From Gyrodactylus bullatarudis (lineage: Eukaryota; Platyhelminthes; Monogenea; Gyrodactylidea; Gyrodactylidae), in NCBI GenBank assembly GCA_012064415.1, contig SSNU01000026.1:388174-441308 (forward strand): a DNA stretch of 53,135 nucleotides, in the 5' to 3' direction. Each line of letters opens with the position of its first letter. Position 1 is the stretch's first letter. Positions 1 to 10,815 of the stretch are shown here, piece after piece. The translations under genes were made by a program, and so were the position numbers. Under the pieces are notes generated by a model, which was not told the origin of the DNA, did no database searches, and saw nothing but the letters and a program-made list of their open reading frames with translations.

Positions 1-55
1 GACTGATCGAATCAGCGAAAAAAGGTCTTTCGTATGGTATTAATTTCAATAAAAT

Positions 56-253
56 TTATTTTTTTGAGCATTTTTCAGTTAAAGTTATGACTTTTAAGTA
101 GTCTGGGGATTCTTTTTTGGATTTTGAAAAGGGGCAGAGAGGAGGGTACACTTTTGTACATCTACTACACAGGTCAGCCTGTATTATTATTTGAGGCCCT
201 ACTAATAACCATTGATATTCTCTACATGAAATTGATTCGTGGATAGTTTTCAT
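56..253 (-). CDS. Possible small ORF or terminal exon, unknown
   Basis: A 65-codon open frame starting MKTIHESISC with five cysteines (one CSRC motif) and a basic C-terminus ending KCSKK. The stop is followed at once by AATAAA on the same strand, which is why it is listed: it could be a short gene or the last exon of a gene lying to the right. I recognise no family, see no clear splice acceptor, and chance is a real alternative in AT-rich DNA. Confidence 0.2.
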   Translation of the reverse strand: MKTIHESISCREYQWLLVGPQIIIQADLCSRCTKVYPPLCPFSKSKKESPDYLKVITLTEKCSKK

Positions 254-1161
254 GGATATTATTGGTTAATGAGAAAGCTTTTCAATGGAAATTAATCCAT
301 TAACTTTGGTCAAGAATATATAATATATATAATATTTAGAATTTTGTAATAAGGACACCGCAAGGGATCATCGATGTTAAAAGCCCTCAGTCTCTTTGTC
401 ATTCAGAAAAATTACTGCAAAACAAGAGTGGGCAAATGTTCTATAGACTAGCCTGATATATTGTTAGAGTTTTAAATTTTCCAGTTTCCAATTTGATTTT
501 GTACGGAGAAAAAGGTTTGAATAAATTATATATTACTACGAATTTGATTTTAAATACCACTCACAAAAGGATTCTGGAGTTTGGAGATTTGGACCCTACT
601 TGAAATTGCCATAGTGGGACATAGCAAAGCTGCAGGAATTGCTTTGTAAAACAACTTGGATGCTGTATTAAACTGAAAGAAATACTTGTCAAATGAAATA
701 GGTTGCCTAATGAGTTTACTTGTATCAAAGGAAAGAATGAATTCTTCTAGGAAAAAAATAATTTATTCAATAATAATAATTTACAAATACAATGTTCGAA
801 AAATAGGCGCGAATCTGAAACATGAGCAAGATTAAATATTGTGAATCACAAAAGATAAGCAAGGTTGGATTGTACTGAATCAGATTGAAAACTTGCTATC
901 AGCAGAGTCGAATGACTACAAAATGTGCACCTTAAAAAGTCGGGACAGGAAAAAATTACACATTCAGAAGGTAAAAGAGAGAACGAGTAAATAGTTAATT
1001 ACACACATTTCATAATCAAATGACCCCGGGTGGATTCAAATGCGCAGTTGTCATCATATTCATGCAACAATTTCCAGAATAAGCCTTATCAACTTACTTT
1101 ATGGTTAACTTTTCTTGTTAATTCATGATTATGGTTATCACAGGTCTTTTTTGAGTTGAAA
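254..1161. other. Gene-poor stretch, probable AKT 3' UTR at right
   Basis: No coding segment recognised. The right part lies downstream of the AKT stop and probably is its 3' UTR, because an AATAAA on the minus strand occurs at 762-767. Confidence 0.4.
762..767 (-). terminator. Candidate poly(A) signal of AKT
   Basis: AATAAA on the minus strand about 400 nt downstream of the AKT stop codon. Position and strand are the only evidence. Confidence 0.35.
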
Positions 1162-3542
1162 TCAGTGAGATTTATCGAGGGATATGAGAGAAGAGGAAAC
1201 ATTGACTGGGACATTGATGGAATTTGGGTCACCAATATTCTTTTGAAGGCTTGAATGTGAGTCAATACTCTGACGGCTGCCGTAAAAGCTAAACTTTTCA
1301 AAGTACAATGCAGCAGCATTTGTGGACTCGGTGAGAGAGTGCAAATCATTTCTGCTCTGATTCTGTGATGGCAAGTCAACTGATTGTTGGAGAAATTCTT
1401 CGGAAAAGTATCTAGTATCACATGGACCCGAGATTTCTGGCTTGAATGGGGGATCAACATCTCTGGAATTTGAAAAAAAGTATGCTTGTTAATGCTAGAA
1501 GAACGACGTGAGAAAAACAAAAGTTTCGTTAACAAGTATCTGTTATTTTTTGAGTACTAAAACGTTGTTTCGCTTATGTAATAGTGCAGCACCAAAACTA
1601 TTTATAATGGAAAAAAATTTAATTTAGATGTAAAATAGATTCCTAAAAAATACTATACTCTTTTCTTCAAGCAATAAGATAACATGGTCAAAAGGCAAGC
1701 AAACAATGTTATTGTCAATCTATGCCGAACAGGTCCTTGAAGAACTAGTATTTTTTACCAGAATATAAATCAGTGATTATAAAGTACCAGTAAAAACATT
1801 TAATTAATCGAAAGCGTGTGTGTTCGAGTAACTATTTTTAGCTATCAAATTAAAAATTATGATTAAATGAATAGTCAAAATAGACAGAAATCAACATGGA
1901 TTTACCCTCCTATCAGACAGACGTTGAATAATATTTTTCGAGACAACGAGAGAGAGAGTACTCAAAGAGGGATATTTGTAATCAGGTGATTTTAAATATA
2001 AAATTAATCTGCTTTAGAGACTAACCTCTTTATAAGCTTATGCCAATCGATATCTTTGAAGAATGGATGACACATGACATCGATGGCGTCATTTGCTCCA
2101 CCACCCAATCTCTCTTTTGGGTCTTTATTCAAAAGTTTTATGAGGATATCTTTAGCATTGACGCTGAGCCAATCAGGGAGACCAATAGACTGATTCATGA
2201 TCATACGAAATGTTATCAGCTGGTTAACGTTAAAGAATGGAAGTCGACCACAAAGCATCTCGTACATGACAACCCCAAGGGTCCACCAATCAACCGAGTA
2301 GGTGTAAGAGTCGTCTTTTAGCATTTCAGGAGCCAAATATTCAGGAGTACCACAAAATGTACTTGTACTTCCGTTATCAGCACCTGCAATATCTTTGCAC
2401 AGGCCGAAATCAATCAATTTTATATGACCTTCACTATCGAGCAGAATGTTCTCCAACTTCAAGTCTCTATAAACAACATTGCGATCATGAAGGTAGCCCA
2501 GGACCAGAGTTATCTCAGCAGCATAGAGTTGAACACGTTCCTCAGAGAATCTTCTTTCCTTTGAGAGATGCGTGAATAGTTCACCTCCGTTAACAAAGTC
2601 CATGACTAGGAATATGTAATCTTTACTGGTGAAAGAGTATTTCAATTCTGTCATGAATGGATGACGAAAGACCTGCAGAACTTTGTTCTCTGTTAGCGTA
2701 TGGTTAACTTCTTCTTTCTATTATAAAAATGATTATTTTATGTATTATCAAAATTACTTCAATTAGAGTTGACTTTTTCATCATTTTCATGGCATAGAAA
2801 CATTCAGTTTCTTTTTCTTTGCAGAGAAAAACTTTTCCAAAACTTCCAATACCGATAACCTTGATCATTTCAAAATCTTTAATGGTATACTTTTTAATCG
2901 GTCTACAAAGATTAAGGAACAAAAATCTTACTGATCCAAATTATCCAAGTCCTCATCACAATCATGGATGCAAGTTGGAAGTTCTGACTCCTTCTTGAGA
3001 CTATCAGAAACCATTTTTATTGCATCAATCCATTGCTTCCTTTCCTCGGCTGAATTTGCATAAAAAGTTCTCTGGACGACGTTCTTAATTTGAAGACCAC
3101 GAATCATAAAAGTAAAAGGCTTTGGCCTAGATGATGTCCAAATTTGACAGTCTTTAACAGTAAAGTTATTACAAGGAGGCATGTTATCATTGCTCGGATA
3201 AGTTTTGTATCCATGAAAAGTACCATCTTCGCGTAGTTTAAAATATCTTCTACGCCAGTTTTTGAAATGTTCCCCTCTTTTCATTACCCAGCCCTCTAGA
3301 ACAACAGCTTTTGTTAAAGGGAGCCTATCGACTGGTGGCTTGTTGTGCGGCACATTAGGAAAAACTTGTGTATTATATGGTTGCTTCAAGATGCCCAATA
3401 ATAAGCGAGCTGCGGCCATTTCTTCTTCATTGCCTTTGAAATTCATCAAGGCATCTTGAAGAGTGAATGGATTTATTATATTAGAATTATTTTGAGATGT
3501 GCATGGCAAGTCATTGAAAGGAATTTCATCGTCTGTTTCCAT
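1162..3542 (-). CDS. AKT: AKT/PKB serine-threonine kinase
   Basis: RAC/AKT protein kinase, which acts downstream of PI3K: its PH domain binds PIP3 at the membrane and the kinase phosphorylates growth and survival targets. Four exons: 3542-2932, 2902-2758, 2717-2026, 1462-1162 (582 aa from the ATG at 3542). PH domain at residues 81-183 (LEGWVMKRGEHFKNWRRRYF, with the basic lipid-binding residues). Kinase: glycine loop GIGSFGKV 221-228, Lys243 in YAMK, YRDLKLEN 335-342, DFG 355-357, activation loop TFCGTPEYLAPE with Thr372 (the PDK1 site). C-tail PPFKP and DTRYF, then hydrophobic motif FEKFSF 537-542 with Ser541 (the TORC2 site). Introns are 29, 40 and 563 nt with GT-AG ends and consistent phases. 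The N-terminus is about 80 residues longer than in vertebrate AKT, and a further upstream start is possible. All key residues are present, so it looks functional. Confidence 0.95.
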
Positions 3543-3585
3543 CTTTTCGTCGTCATCAATCTCATTTTCTACTTCAATTTTCTCC

Positions 3586-3610
3586 CTTTAATATAATGTA
3601 ATGAACTCAC
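3586..3610 (-). other. Candidate 25-nt intron splitting the AKT start codon
   Basis: On the minus strand a GTGAGT donor at 3610-3605 and an AG at 3587-3586 bound 25 nt. Removing it joins AT and G GAG into an in-frame start (MEKIEVENE...) that extends AKT by 17 residues upstream of the ATG at 3542. A 29-nt intron in the same gene makes the size plausible, but only transcript data can choose between the two starts. Confidence 0.3.
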
Positions 3611-3978
3611 ATTCCTAGAACAATTAGATTTTCAACAAATATAGCTATCTAAAGCAAGATTTAGTAAATTACATAAATCAACCTGTGCTGAGTGAAAAAA
3701 CAAATGAGAATTTTGAATACTAAGTGTTTTAATTAACTCATGTTAACTAGATACAGATTTAAATTTTAGATGTAATCATAATTTTGAAAATATAGTATCT
3801 TTCTCCACTGTTCTCTGAGATTAGCTTAGGTTATTCAATTTCTATAACTATTGAAGCTATTCTATTTTGAAAGTTCCGTTATTTGAGTTTTTGAGATTTT
3901 AAATTTTACAATGTAAAATTACTTCTAAAACTACTCATATAATAGTAAAATTTCATTCATTTATTTTCCTGTGTTCTG
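3611..3978. other. Divergent AKT/LSM14 intergenic region
   Basis: AT-rich spacer between the divergent AKT (minus) and LSM14 (plus) genes; it should hold both promoters. I see no coding segment. Confidence 0.5.
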
Positions 3979-4005
3979 ATTGGCTGATTGAATTTGCATA
4001 AATAG
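3979..4005 (+). promoter_or_regulatory. LSM14 core promoter: ATTGG, octamer, TATA-like
   Basis: Just upstream of the LSM14 ATG: ATTGG (inverted CCAAT) at 3979-3983, octamer ATTTGCAT at 3992-3999 and an overlapping TAAATA. This leaves a 5' leader of at most a few nucleotides unless transcription starts upstream. CCAAT plus TATA also occurs in front of the hammerhead ribozymes later in the window. Confidence 0.45.
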
Positions 4006-4017
4006 TTAGACGATCTC

Positions 4018-4887
4018 ATGATTCAGCAATCTAAAAAAACCATGCCAAAGTCAACCACTGAATTTTCTCCCGGTGACAAGGTTAGTCTCATCACACAAGC
4101 ACAGTATCGCTACGAAGGAATAGTTTCTAACTTTAATGAAGTGGAAAACACTCTGACCCTGAAGAGTGTTGTGTTTTGGGGATCTGAAAATCGAAAGAAG
4201 AATGATGCTGGCATAACTGTTGGGTCGGTTTTCGAACTTATCTCCTTTTGGATGGTCAATGTTATTGAAACCAAAAAGCTTCCCACCAAGACTGGCATCA
4301 ATGATAGTGCAGTTCTGCAATTGGGCCAAAAGAAATATGTTCAAGTAATTTGTCTCTTGTTTACTTAAATATCTCTTGATTAGAAACCAACAAACAAACA
4401 AAAGAATGAAAGATTCCGCAAGAGTCCCAATGAAACTGTTAATGAATCCACGAATTTTCAAAAGTCCTTTCGTCCTGACTACAACAAGAGGTACAATCAA
4501 TCAATGAACAGGTCTGTCTTTGTAAATCAACAATACAACATGAAAAACAAGCAGTACCCACGCAAAAACTCTGCACGCAACGAAGACATGCAACCATTTG
4601 ATTATGTCAAAGCCAACGAGGAAATGCTCGAGGAACTGTCCAAATCTCAAGCTCCGGTTAGTGAGCCTTCTGGCGATGCAAGTCATGCCAAAGTTGACTC
4701 AACTGAGGTCTCGATCAAGCAAGAGGAAATCTATGCTCCTGATGAATCATTCTTTGATAAAATGAGTCGGCCAAAGGAAGAGAAAAAGGCTGAATTACGC
4801 AACAAGACTCGTTACTCTCACAAGCAAACTTTTTATGAGAGAAAAAAGAATTTTGAAACATTTGGAATGGCTCGTGCTAGATGGTAG
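4018..4887 (+). CDS. LSM14: LSM14/RAP55-like mRNA-decapping and P-body protein
   Basis: RNA-binding translational repressor of the LSM14/Scd6/Trailer-hitch family, which works with DDX6 and decapping factors in P-bodies. Two exons, 4018-4344 and 4384-4887, separated by a 39-nt GT-AG intron (276 aa). Order of domains: divergent LSm fold at residues about 15-105 (GDKVSLITQAQYRYEGIVSN, typical LSM14 start); a charged Asn/Lys/Arg-rich linker; FDF-like segment PFDYVKANEEMLEEL 180-194; FFD box ESFFDKMS 230-237; TFG box NFETFGM at 265-271. The protein stops five residues after the TFG box, so the RGG tail of vertebrate LSM14 is missing and total length is well below theirs. MIQQSK is used as start because the promoter lies directly upstream; a second Met follows at residue 9. 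Confidence 0.9.
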
Positions 4888-4904
4888 AACTTCTGTTTTT
4901 TTTC

Positions 4905-4910
4905 AATAAA
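4905..4910 (+). terminator. LSM14 poly(A) signal
   Basis: AATAAA 18 nt after the LSM14 stop, followed by a T-rich downstream element. Confidence 0.7.
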
Positions 4911-4935
4911 TACATGTTTTTTTCTTTTTAATTGC

Positions 4936-4941
4936 TTTATT
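4936..4941 (-). terminator. RSPH3 poly(A) signal
   Basis: AATAAA on the minus strand 36 nt beyond the RSPH3 stop. It lies about 30 bp from the LSM14 signal, so the two convergent transcripts probably overlap. Confidence 0.7.
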
Positions 4942-4976
4942 CATCTAAATTCAAGTTAACTATGGAAAGACCCGTT

Positions 4977-7397
4977 CTAAGCAAAAGTATCATCGATATT
5001 CTCTGCTGCTGTTTCAGCCTCACGTTGGGCTAGTAATTCAATAGCCAAGTTTCTTGTAACAGCCTCATAAATTTCATTTGATGTCTTGTGAACGACATCA
5101 TCCAGAGCACTAGCACCAATAGAGTACCTTTCAGCAACCTCAGAAACACTCAATTGCAGGGCGTATTCTCCACAATCTCTGAGCAATATAGGAACGACGT
5201 CTTTGACAACACTCTCGATCAACATGCCTCGTTCGAGTTTGAGGAAATCAATGTTTCTTAAATAAACTGACTGGAAGAGAATAAGAGAAAAATTTTTACT
5301 TGAATGATGAGAGAATCAAGGACCTGCATTGCCGTTCTTTGTTTATCAATATTGAGGAATAACTTGTCAATTAGAGGTTCGAGAATTTTATCTTCAATTT
5401 CTATAAATAAAAATAGTTTAAATGTCAAATGCAGCTACTTAAAAGTATTTACACGATAAAACTAACCATTCTCTGGATTACTCAGAACGAAATTCTGATC
5501 GTAAATTTCATCATAAATATTCTCCAATGCATCATCAATTATATCTCCAGCAGTTCTCCATGCCAGTACCTTTTGCTGGGTATTTTCAGAAATTTCATTT
5601 AATTTCTTTGTTTGTTTAATCCTATTGACTTTTTCTTGACTTTAGTATGGAGAAAAATCAGTTTTGTATATAATTAAACAAGAGATGGCTTCATTCACAG
5701 CTCAAAATTTAATATTATGTTATCAAAAGAGCACTGATTGAACCACTAACTCAAATTTACAATGTAGTCTGATTTTTGTTTTAGTGGTGATCGATGAATT
5801 AAAACAAATTCAGGCAATCTCCCAAAACCTAACAAATGTTCCGTGTTATAGAGATTAAAAATATTTGGATTTTTGAATAAACTAGCAAGATACATGACGG
5901 ATAAAGGATGGATCGTTGGTAGAAATATTTTTTACGTACAATTGAATAACTTAATCAGTTGTAAACTCTAATTCTTAAAGTAGCGTAGAATGGGCCTTCT
6001 TAAAAATCTTACATAAACTTTGATCCTTATGTATGGTAGGGGTGAAAACTTACTCAATTCTTCTAGCTCTTTCCTTCAAGCGTCGAGCTTCGTGTAGTTC
6101 AACTTGGCGTAGTTCTTCATAAACTTGAATTTGCTCTCGAGTAAAGTTTATTTCTTCCTCTCGTTCACATTCAAGGAGAGATTGCAACAATGTGTTCCCT
6201 ACGATCCTCTCAATGATCAAATCCACCTCTGCATCAAAGTCCATCAACTGAAAAATGGAAAAAGATTTGAAAATACTAGACCAAAATTGATCTCAGTCTC
6301 AACGTGGTTTTGACTCGCTGAGATAAATACGATCAAAGTTTATAAAATTTCGCGACTTAAATTCAAAATATTGGCAGGAAAATTGAACTCTCATCAATTT
6401 TACTCTTACCACTTTTTCGACGATTTGAACGTCATCAAGACCGTCTCTTTGCCAATGAATAATTTAAGTTTATCGCACTAAGTTGAACAAATGAAAAAAA
6501 CGATCTTCATCTCCAGTACTCAGATTATTACTCTACAAAACTTTTATCCTATCTAAATTGGACCACTGCTCAGGACTTGCAAGGAATATTCCAACTAAAC
6601 TCTCAAAAAACTTGATTCAAACCAACGCATAATCCTATTCTCTATATTTGATTAGCTTTCTTTGGTCAAGAAGAATAGCTTTTAGCTTCTCAATCCTGAA
6701 CAAAACTCCCAGCTTGAAAAATAGAACAAGAAATGGTAGAAAATTCAGTATCCTATTAAACAATACACTATTTCTAAACTAAAAAACTGAAAAAAATGAA
6801 AAAATCTCCAAAAATATCAAATTTATTTGTACAGATTTGCTAAAACTTATACCTGATAATGATAAACTTTTGTCTAATTATTTCCAAAGATATTGTAAAA
6901 AAAATAACTACCCACTGGGGCCAGGGGAAATTTTTACTAATATTTGCGAATCAAAAGAATTGAGTAAGCTCACGTTCATACTGTCTAATGCCACATCTAC
7001 ACCATTGTAAAACGGAACAAATTCAGGAGTCGGAGGTCTTTCAAAGAAGCAATCTGTCTGCGAGCCCTCATCCTTGGTTATTGTATTCAGAGAAATTTCC
7101 TCAAGGAATTGTTCCGTTTGTAATTTTTCCGAACGAAATTTATCTGGCTAGTTTAATGGGGAATAGTATTACCTTTGGTTGTTTTGGCATACTGATCAAG
7201 ACGGAGTTTTCCCTTCTTAAATTCGGGTGTCTGATTCTCTTTAAACTTATTCAAATGATCCTTGAAAATACTTTGAAGGAATTATTCTAATGAATGAATT
7301 ACTTATCATTGGCACTGTCCCCTTGGTTGTACTTTTTAATCCAAATTGGACAAATTTCTAATTTTGCTTGGCGTTGCTTATACTTTTCACAGAGCAT
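4977..7397 (-). CDS. RSPH3: Radial spoke head protein 3
   Basis: Structural protein of the axonemal radial spoke, anchoring the spoke stalk to the doublet microtubule in motile cilia and flagella. Seven exons assembled from splice sites and phase: 7397-7303, 7270-7173, 7143-6974, 6247-6054, 5639-5467, 5400-5300, 5270-4977 (374 aa). Family signatures: QFLEEIS and SQTDCFFERPPTPEFVP (residues 76-108, the conserved YLEEL...QTD..DRPPTP segment); MDFDAEVDLIIERIVGNTL (123 on), matching FDFD.EV..LLE.LVGKT; then a long acidic/basic coiled coil (EELRQVELHEARRLKERARR) and the C-terminal stalk region. Introns are 32, 29, 726, 414, 66 and 29 nt. The usual N-terminal MYDRRVVRGNTYA segment is not seen: AG precedes the ATG at 7397, so an upstream exon may be missing from my model. 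Confidence 0.9.
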
Positions 7398-7758
7398 CCT
7401 ATATGAAATCTAATTCATAATGCGTATTTTCAATGAAATATTCTACAAAAGAAATGTCAACTTTAGAATGAAGATTCTTTTTTCCAACCATTTTCAGTAA
7501 AATTATAGTGATACACCTATAGAGCCTGTCCTCTTATTTTAATTTTAAATGATATTGAGAGGTTGGATATGTCATTCGAAAGAGTAAAAATTGTCTACAT
7601 ATTCATATGGACCAATTTGTAGAAAATTCTAACATCATTCATTGAATACAAATCTACTATTTTTCATTAATTTTTCAATCCTCATATTTAATAAATATTA
7701 TTTATTTACAAACTTTTTCGAGTTAGTTTTTTAGAGAATTGACAAGAGGTTTTTGAAT
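7398..7758. other. Stretch without recognised gene
   Basis: AT-rich. It could hold a first RSPH3 exon and promoter, but I cannot identify either. Confidence 0.3.
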
Positions 7759-8203
7759 TATCAGTCTTACTAGAAATATTTCGTTCTAGGTGCTTAGGTT
7801 GTATATCCCACAGGAACGTCTTAGTTGGTAATGGATTAACCAATGTCGCTGAATGTTACAGCTTACTAATGGATCCCACCGAGACTGGTACGAAAGAAAC
7901 TTAATAATTTAAGTATACATATATGGTAGTCATATATGCGCGTTTCGTCCTTTTACTGGACACATCAGTATGCCACAACCTGGGATTTGAACCTCGGACC
8001 TCTTGCATTGTAGACCAATGCTCAATCCACTCGTCCAACATCGAGCGATTTGGGATTAGTAAGCTGTAACATTCAGCGACATGGGCTAATCCATTACCAA
8101 ATAAGACGTTCCTGTGGGATATACAACCTAAGCACCTAGAACGAAATATTTCTAGTTAAACTTTGTAAGTATAGGTGCTGCACTATTCATTAATCAGTCT
8201 TAC
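7759..8203 (-). mobile_element. Foldback tRNA-derived SINE with decayed hammerhead
   Basis: Two inverted arms of about 100 nt (7769-7870 and 8055-8156, nearly perfect) flank a minus-strand tRNA-like unit with pol III A box TGGATTGAGCATTGG (8029-8015) and B box GGTTCAAATCC (7993-7983), then a hammerhead relic. The direct repeat ATCAGTCTTAC sits at both outer edges (about 7760-7770 and 8193-8203) and looks like a target-site duplication. The tRNA part is not a tRNA gene: there is no matching acceptor stem and it continues into the ribozyme. Confidence 0.65.
7930..7972 (-). ncRNA. Degenerate hammerhead ribozyme (SINE type)
   Basis: Core reads CTGATGT-GTCC-AGTAAA-GGAC-GAAAC. Helix II (GTCC/GGAC) is intact, but the invariant A9 is T (CTGATGT) and the cleavage-site region after GAAACGCG is disrupted, so it is probably inactive. 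Same family as the copy at 40898. Confidence 0.6.
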
Positions 8204-8277
8204 ATAAAATCCACTTTAGCTCTTGAAAGTTTTCAAATAGCACTTAATGAATAGAAGTATTCGAGGTCAACAAATTT

Positions 8278-8512
8278 CCAGAAACAACGAGCTATAGAGC
8301 TTCGGAAAGACGGCCTAAGTCTGAGAAAAATTTCTAATTATATTGAATGCACTGCGAAAACTATAAGCAGGCTGTTCATGAAGAAAAAGGCCTTGAAAAT
8401 GAGAGGTCCAAATCAATTAATTCCCAACTTAGTAAGAGTGAAAATCAAATATTTGGCAGTAAATAAGAAATTCACCGCATCCAGAATAAAATCTGAAATG
8501 AATTCGAATGTG
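8278..8512 (+). pseudogene. Tc1/mariner transposase N-terminal fragment
   Basis: Open frame reading QKQRAIELRKDGLSLRKIS..., the first helix-turn-helix of Tc1-like transposases, followed by a GPNQLI segment in the place of the GRPR motif and a second helical DNA-binding segment (FTASRIKSEM). No catalytic DDE part follows; the next sequence is a different element. It is a truncated copy without function of its own. Confidence 0.7.
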
Positions 8513-8606
8513 AGTATATATACTAGATTTTTTATTTGAAATAATTATAAAGCATATTGTGATTATCTGGTACAAAAGATATTAAATATGAACATAAAGC
8601 TAATTG

Positions 8607-9333
8607 ATATGAAGTTGGGAATCTATGATTTTTACAGAAATCTCGATATTTTCATCAAGAATTCGAATTTGTTAAAGATTCTCTGGAATCCTACTCATGC
8701 TGCCCACTTTTACCATTTGAAAAAAAAAATCTGAAAAAAATTATTTTTATGAAAAATATGGTCAATTTTCAAATTTCCATTTGGCGCCAAAATCCCATTT
8801 TTTCGAACTTTGAGCTGAAAATTTTTGTTGATTTGAAAATGGGAGGCTGATCGAAAGAGTTTTTTCAGGATCAAGATTAGACAAGAAAATAAATTTTACT
8901 GAATCCGATCTAATGCTTAACCTTATTATCATTTTGGAACGGAATTTTGTTTTTTTGATCATTTTCACTACTTGAAAATTAATCAAATTTCGATAATTCA
9001 AAATCTATCGAAAATGGGGTAATTGTCGATAACTTGACGGTGCTAGTCAGCTTTCTTGTCTAATCTTAATCCTGAAAAAACTCTTTCGATCAGCCTCCCA
9101 CTTTCAAATCAACAAAAATTTTCAGCTCAAAGTTCGAAAAAATGGGATTTTGGCGCCAAATGGAAATTTGAAAATTGACCATATTTTTCATAAAAATAAT
9201 TTTTTTCAGATTTTTTTTCTTCAAATTGTAAAAGTGGGCAGCATGAGTAGGATTCCAGAGAATCTTTAACAAATTCGAATTCTTGATGAAAATATCGAGA
9301 TTTCTGTAAAAATCATAGATTCCCAACTTCATC
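8607..9333. repeat. Foldback MITE with about 280-bp arms
   Basis: 8611-8888 and 9052-9330 are near-perfect inverted arms starting with ATGAAGTTGGGAATCTATGA. The roughly 160-bp centre is AT-rich and noncoding. The right end abuts the 3'-truncated LINE. Related shorter copies lie at 16727-16990 and 20832-21085. Confidence 0.8.
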
Positions 9334-10720
9334 ACATAGAATTCCAGATCTATAGTCAAGATAGGGGAGTATGAGTGATTTAAAAAGAGAAATCCGCAAA
9401 TCGGGGTTAATAACGAATTTCTTAATAAAGTAGCTTTTACATCTTGTCGTTTTGAGAACTTCAATAGAATTGATGTTTGTGTTGAGCTTGTTATCATAAG
9501 AAAGGCCGAGATCTTTGATGACTGTGACTGTTTTATACGGCAATGGCTGGTCAGGAGTTGAAGAGCCTTTGAGAATCATGATTTGAGTTTTGGAGTGGTT
9601 GATTTTCAGACCAATCTTCCAAAGTAAATTTTCAATGTGAGAGATCTCATTGAGTATTGGTTCAAAGCCTTCTTGAATCGGGATCAGTATTTTGAGGTCA
9701 TCCGCTTACTTAAAGTATTTGATATGAGGGGCTGAAGGTGCAACACTTGAAAAAAATAAGGTTAAAGATGAATGGTCCGATAAAAGAACCTTGAGGCACC
9801 CCAGAGTTGATTGACGTTGAGTCAGTCAGCTTACCATTAAATATAACTTGTTATTTTCTCTTGGAAAGGAAAGACATTGTAAGGTTAATAATGTAAGGAT
9901 TGACATTGTGATTAAGCAAAACTTCTTGAATGATTTCAAAAGGAAGTTTATCAAACGCTTTTTCGATGTCAAGGTATGACTGCACAAGGGACTTTTTTAT
10001 AGATTAGAGTTTGAGCTGAGTCCATAAATGATAGTAGGTTAGAACAGGTACTACGACCTTTGATGAAACCGTGTTGAGCAGGATATCAATGTGTTTTAGA
10101 TTAGAGAAAATAAACGAGTCAATAAGCGCCAGAAAGATTGGAAGCAGCGAAATAGGTCTAAAGTCTCTAGGGCATGACGGAATTGGTTTTTTTTAGGATT
10201 GGTTGGATAATAATTGTCAGCCATTGAGGTGGGATAGAGCTGGTGATAATAAGATGTTGCAGTTAGATAGATGTTGTAGTGAGATAGATAGACAAAAAAT
10301 TCATTAAGGAGCGCTAGTAAGGTGGCTGTAGAGCAGAATGAGTTGTCTTTTCTAAATTTATTTTTGAAGGCGAGTAAAAGGTCGATAATTATGTTTGGAG
10401 AGACAGCCGGGGTATGTCAGAAACAGAGTTGAGTGAACATAAATAGCAATACCACCACCTGCACGATCAGATCTGTCAGCTCTGAGTATATTGAAACTAA
10501 AGATAGCAAGTTCTGAGTCAGGATGTGATGAATTAATCCAGGTTTCAGTGATGATTAAGACTATAGGAGAGTATTTATTTACATAGAGTTTGAGGGTATA
10601 CATAGATGGAATAAGTGATCTGCCAAAGCAGTATTCTAATAAATAATAAATAAATTTTTCCAAGCTGATTCGAATTTGAGAGAGAAGGGATGCTCTTGGA
10701 GGTAGAAGGCTGACAATCAA
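9334..10720 (-). pseudogene. Non-LTR retrotransposon ORF2 (endonuclease-reverse transcriptase)
   Basis: Decayed LINE ORF2. In transcription order: an apurinic-endonuclease-like segment (VLIITETWINSSHPDSEL, then DRAGGGIAIYV); RT segments RDFRPISLLP, AQHGFIKGRSTCSNLL, motif A LDIEKAFDKLPFEII, motif B NSGVPQGSFIGP, motif C with only ADD remaining after a stop, and the C-terminal ISLFKSLILPYLDYRSGIL. Several frameshifts and stops make it non-functional. Order and motifs fit a jockey/CR1-type element; the 3' end is cut by the foldback MITE. Confidence 0.85.
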
Positions 10721-10815
10721 GCAGAGAGGTGGTGTTGGCTCTATTTGGGGATGTGTCAGTAGGTTTGTGACGTTTTAAGGAGAGAGATCTGCGGCCCACG
10801 GGTGAAGGAACGTTA

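Noticed and set aside
1089..1535. 148-codon minus-strand frame
   Set aside because: Wrong frame over the AKT C-terminal exon; the frame with DTRYF and FEKFSF is the coding one.
2040..2575. Plus-strand open frames of 93 and 72 codons
   Set aside because: They are antisense to the AKT kinase exon and match nothing.
7980..8045. tRNA gene on the minus strand
   Set aside because: A and B boxes are present, but the sequence continues into a hammerhead and lacks a paired acceptor stem; it is a SINE head.
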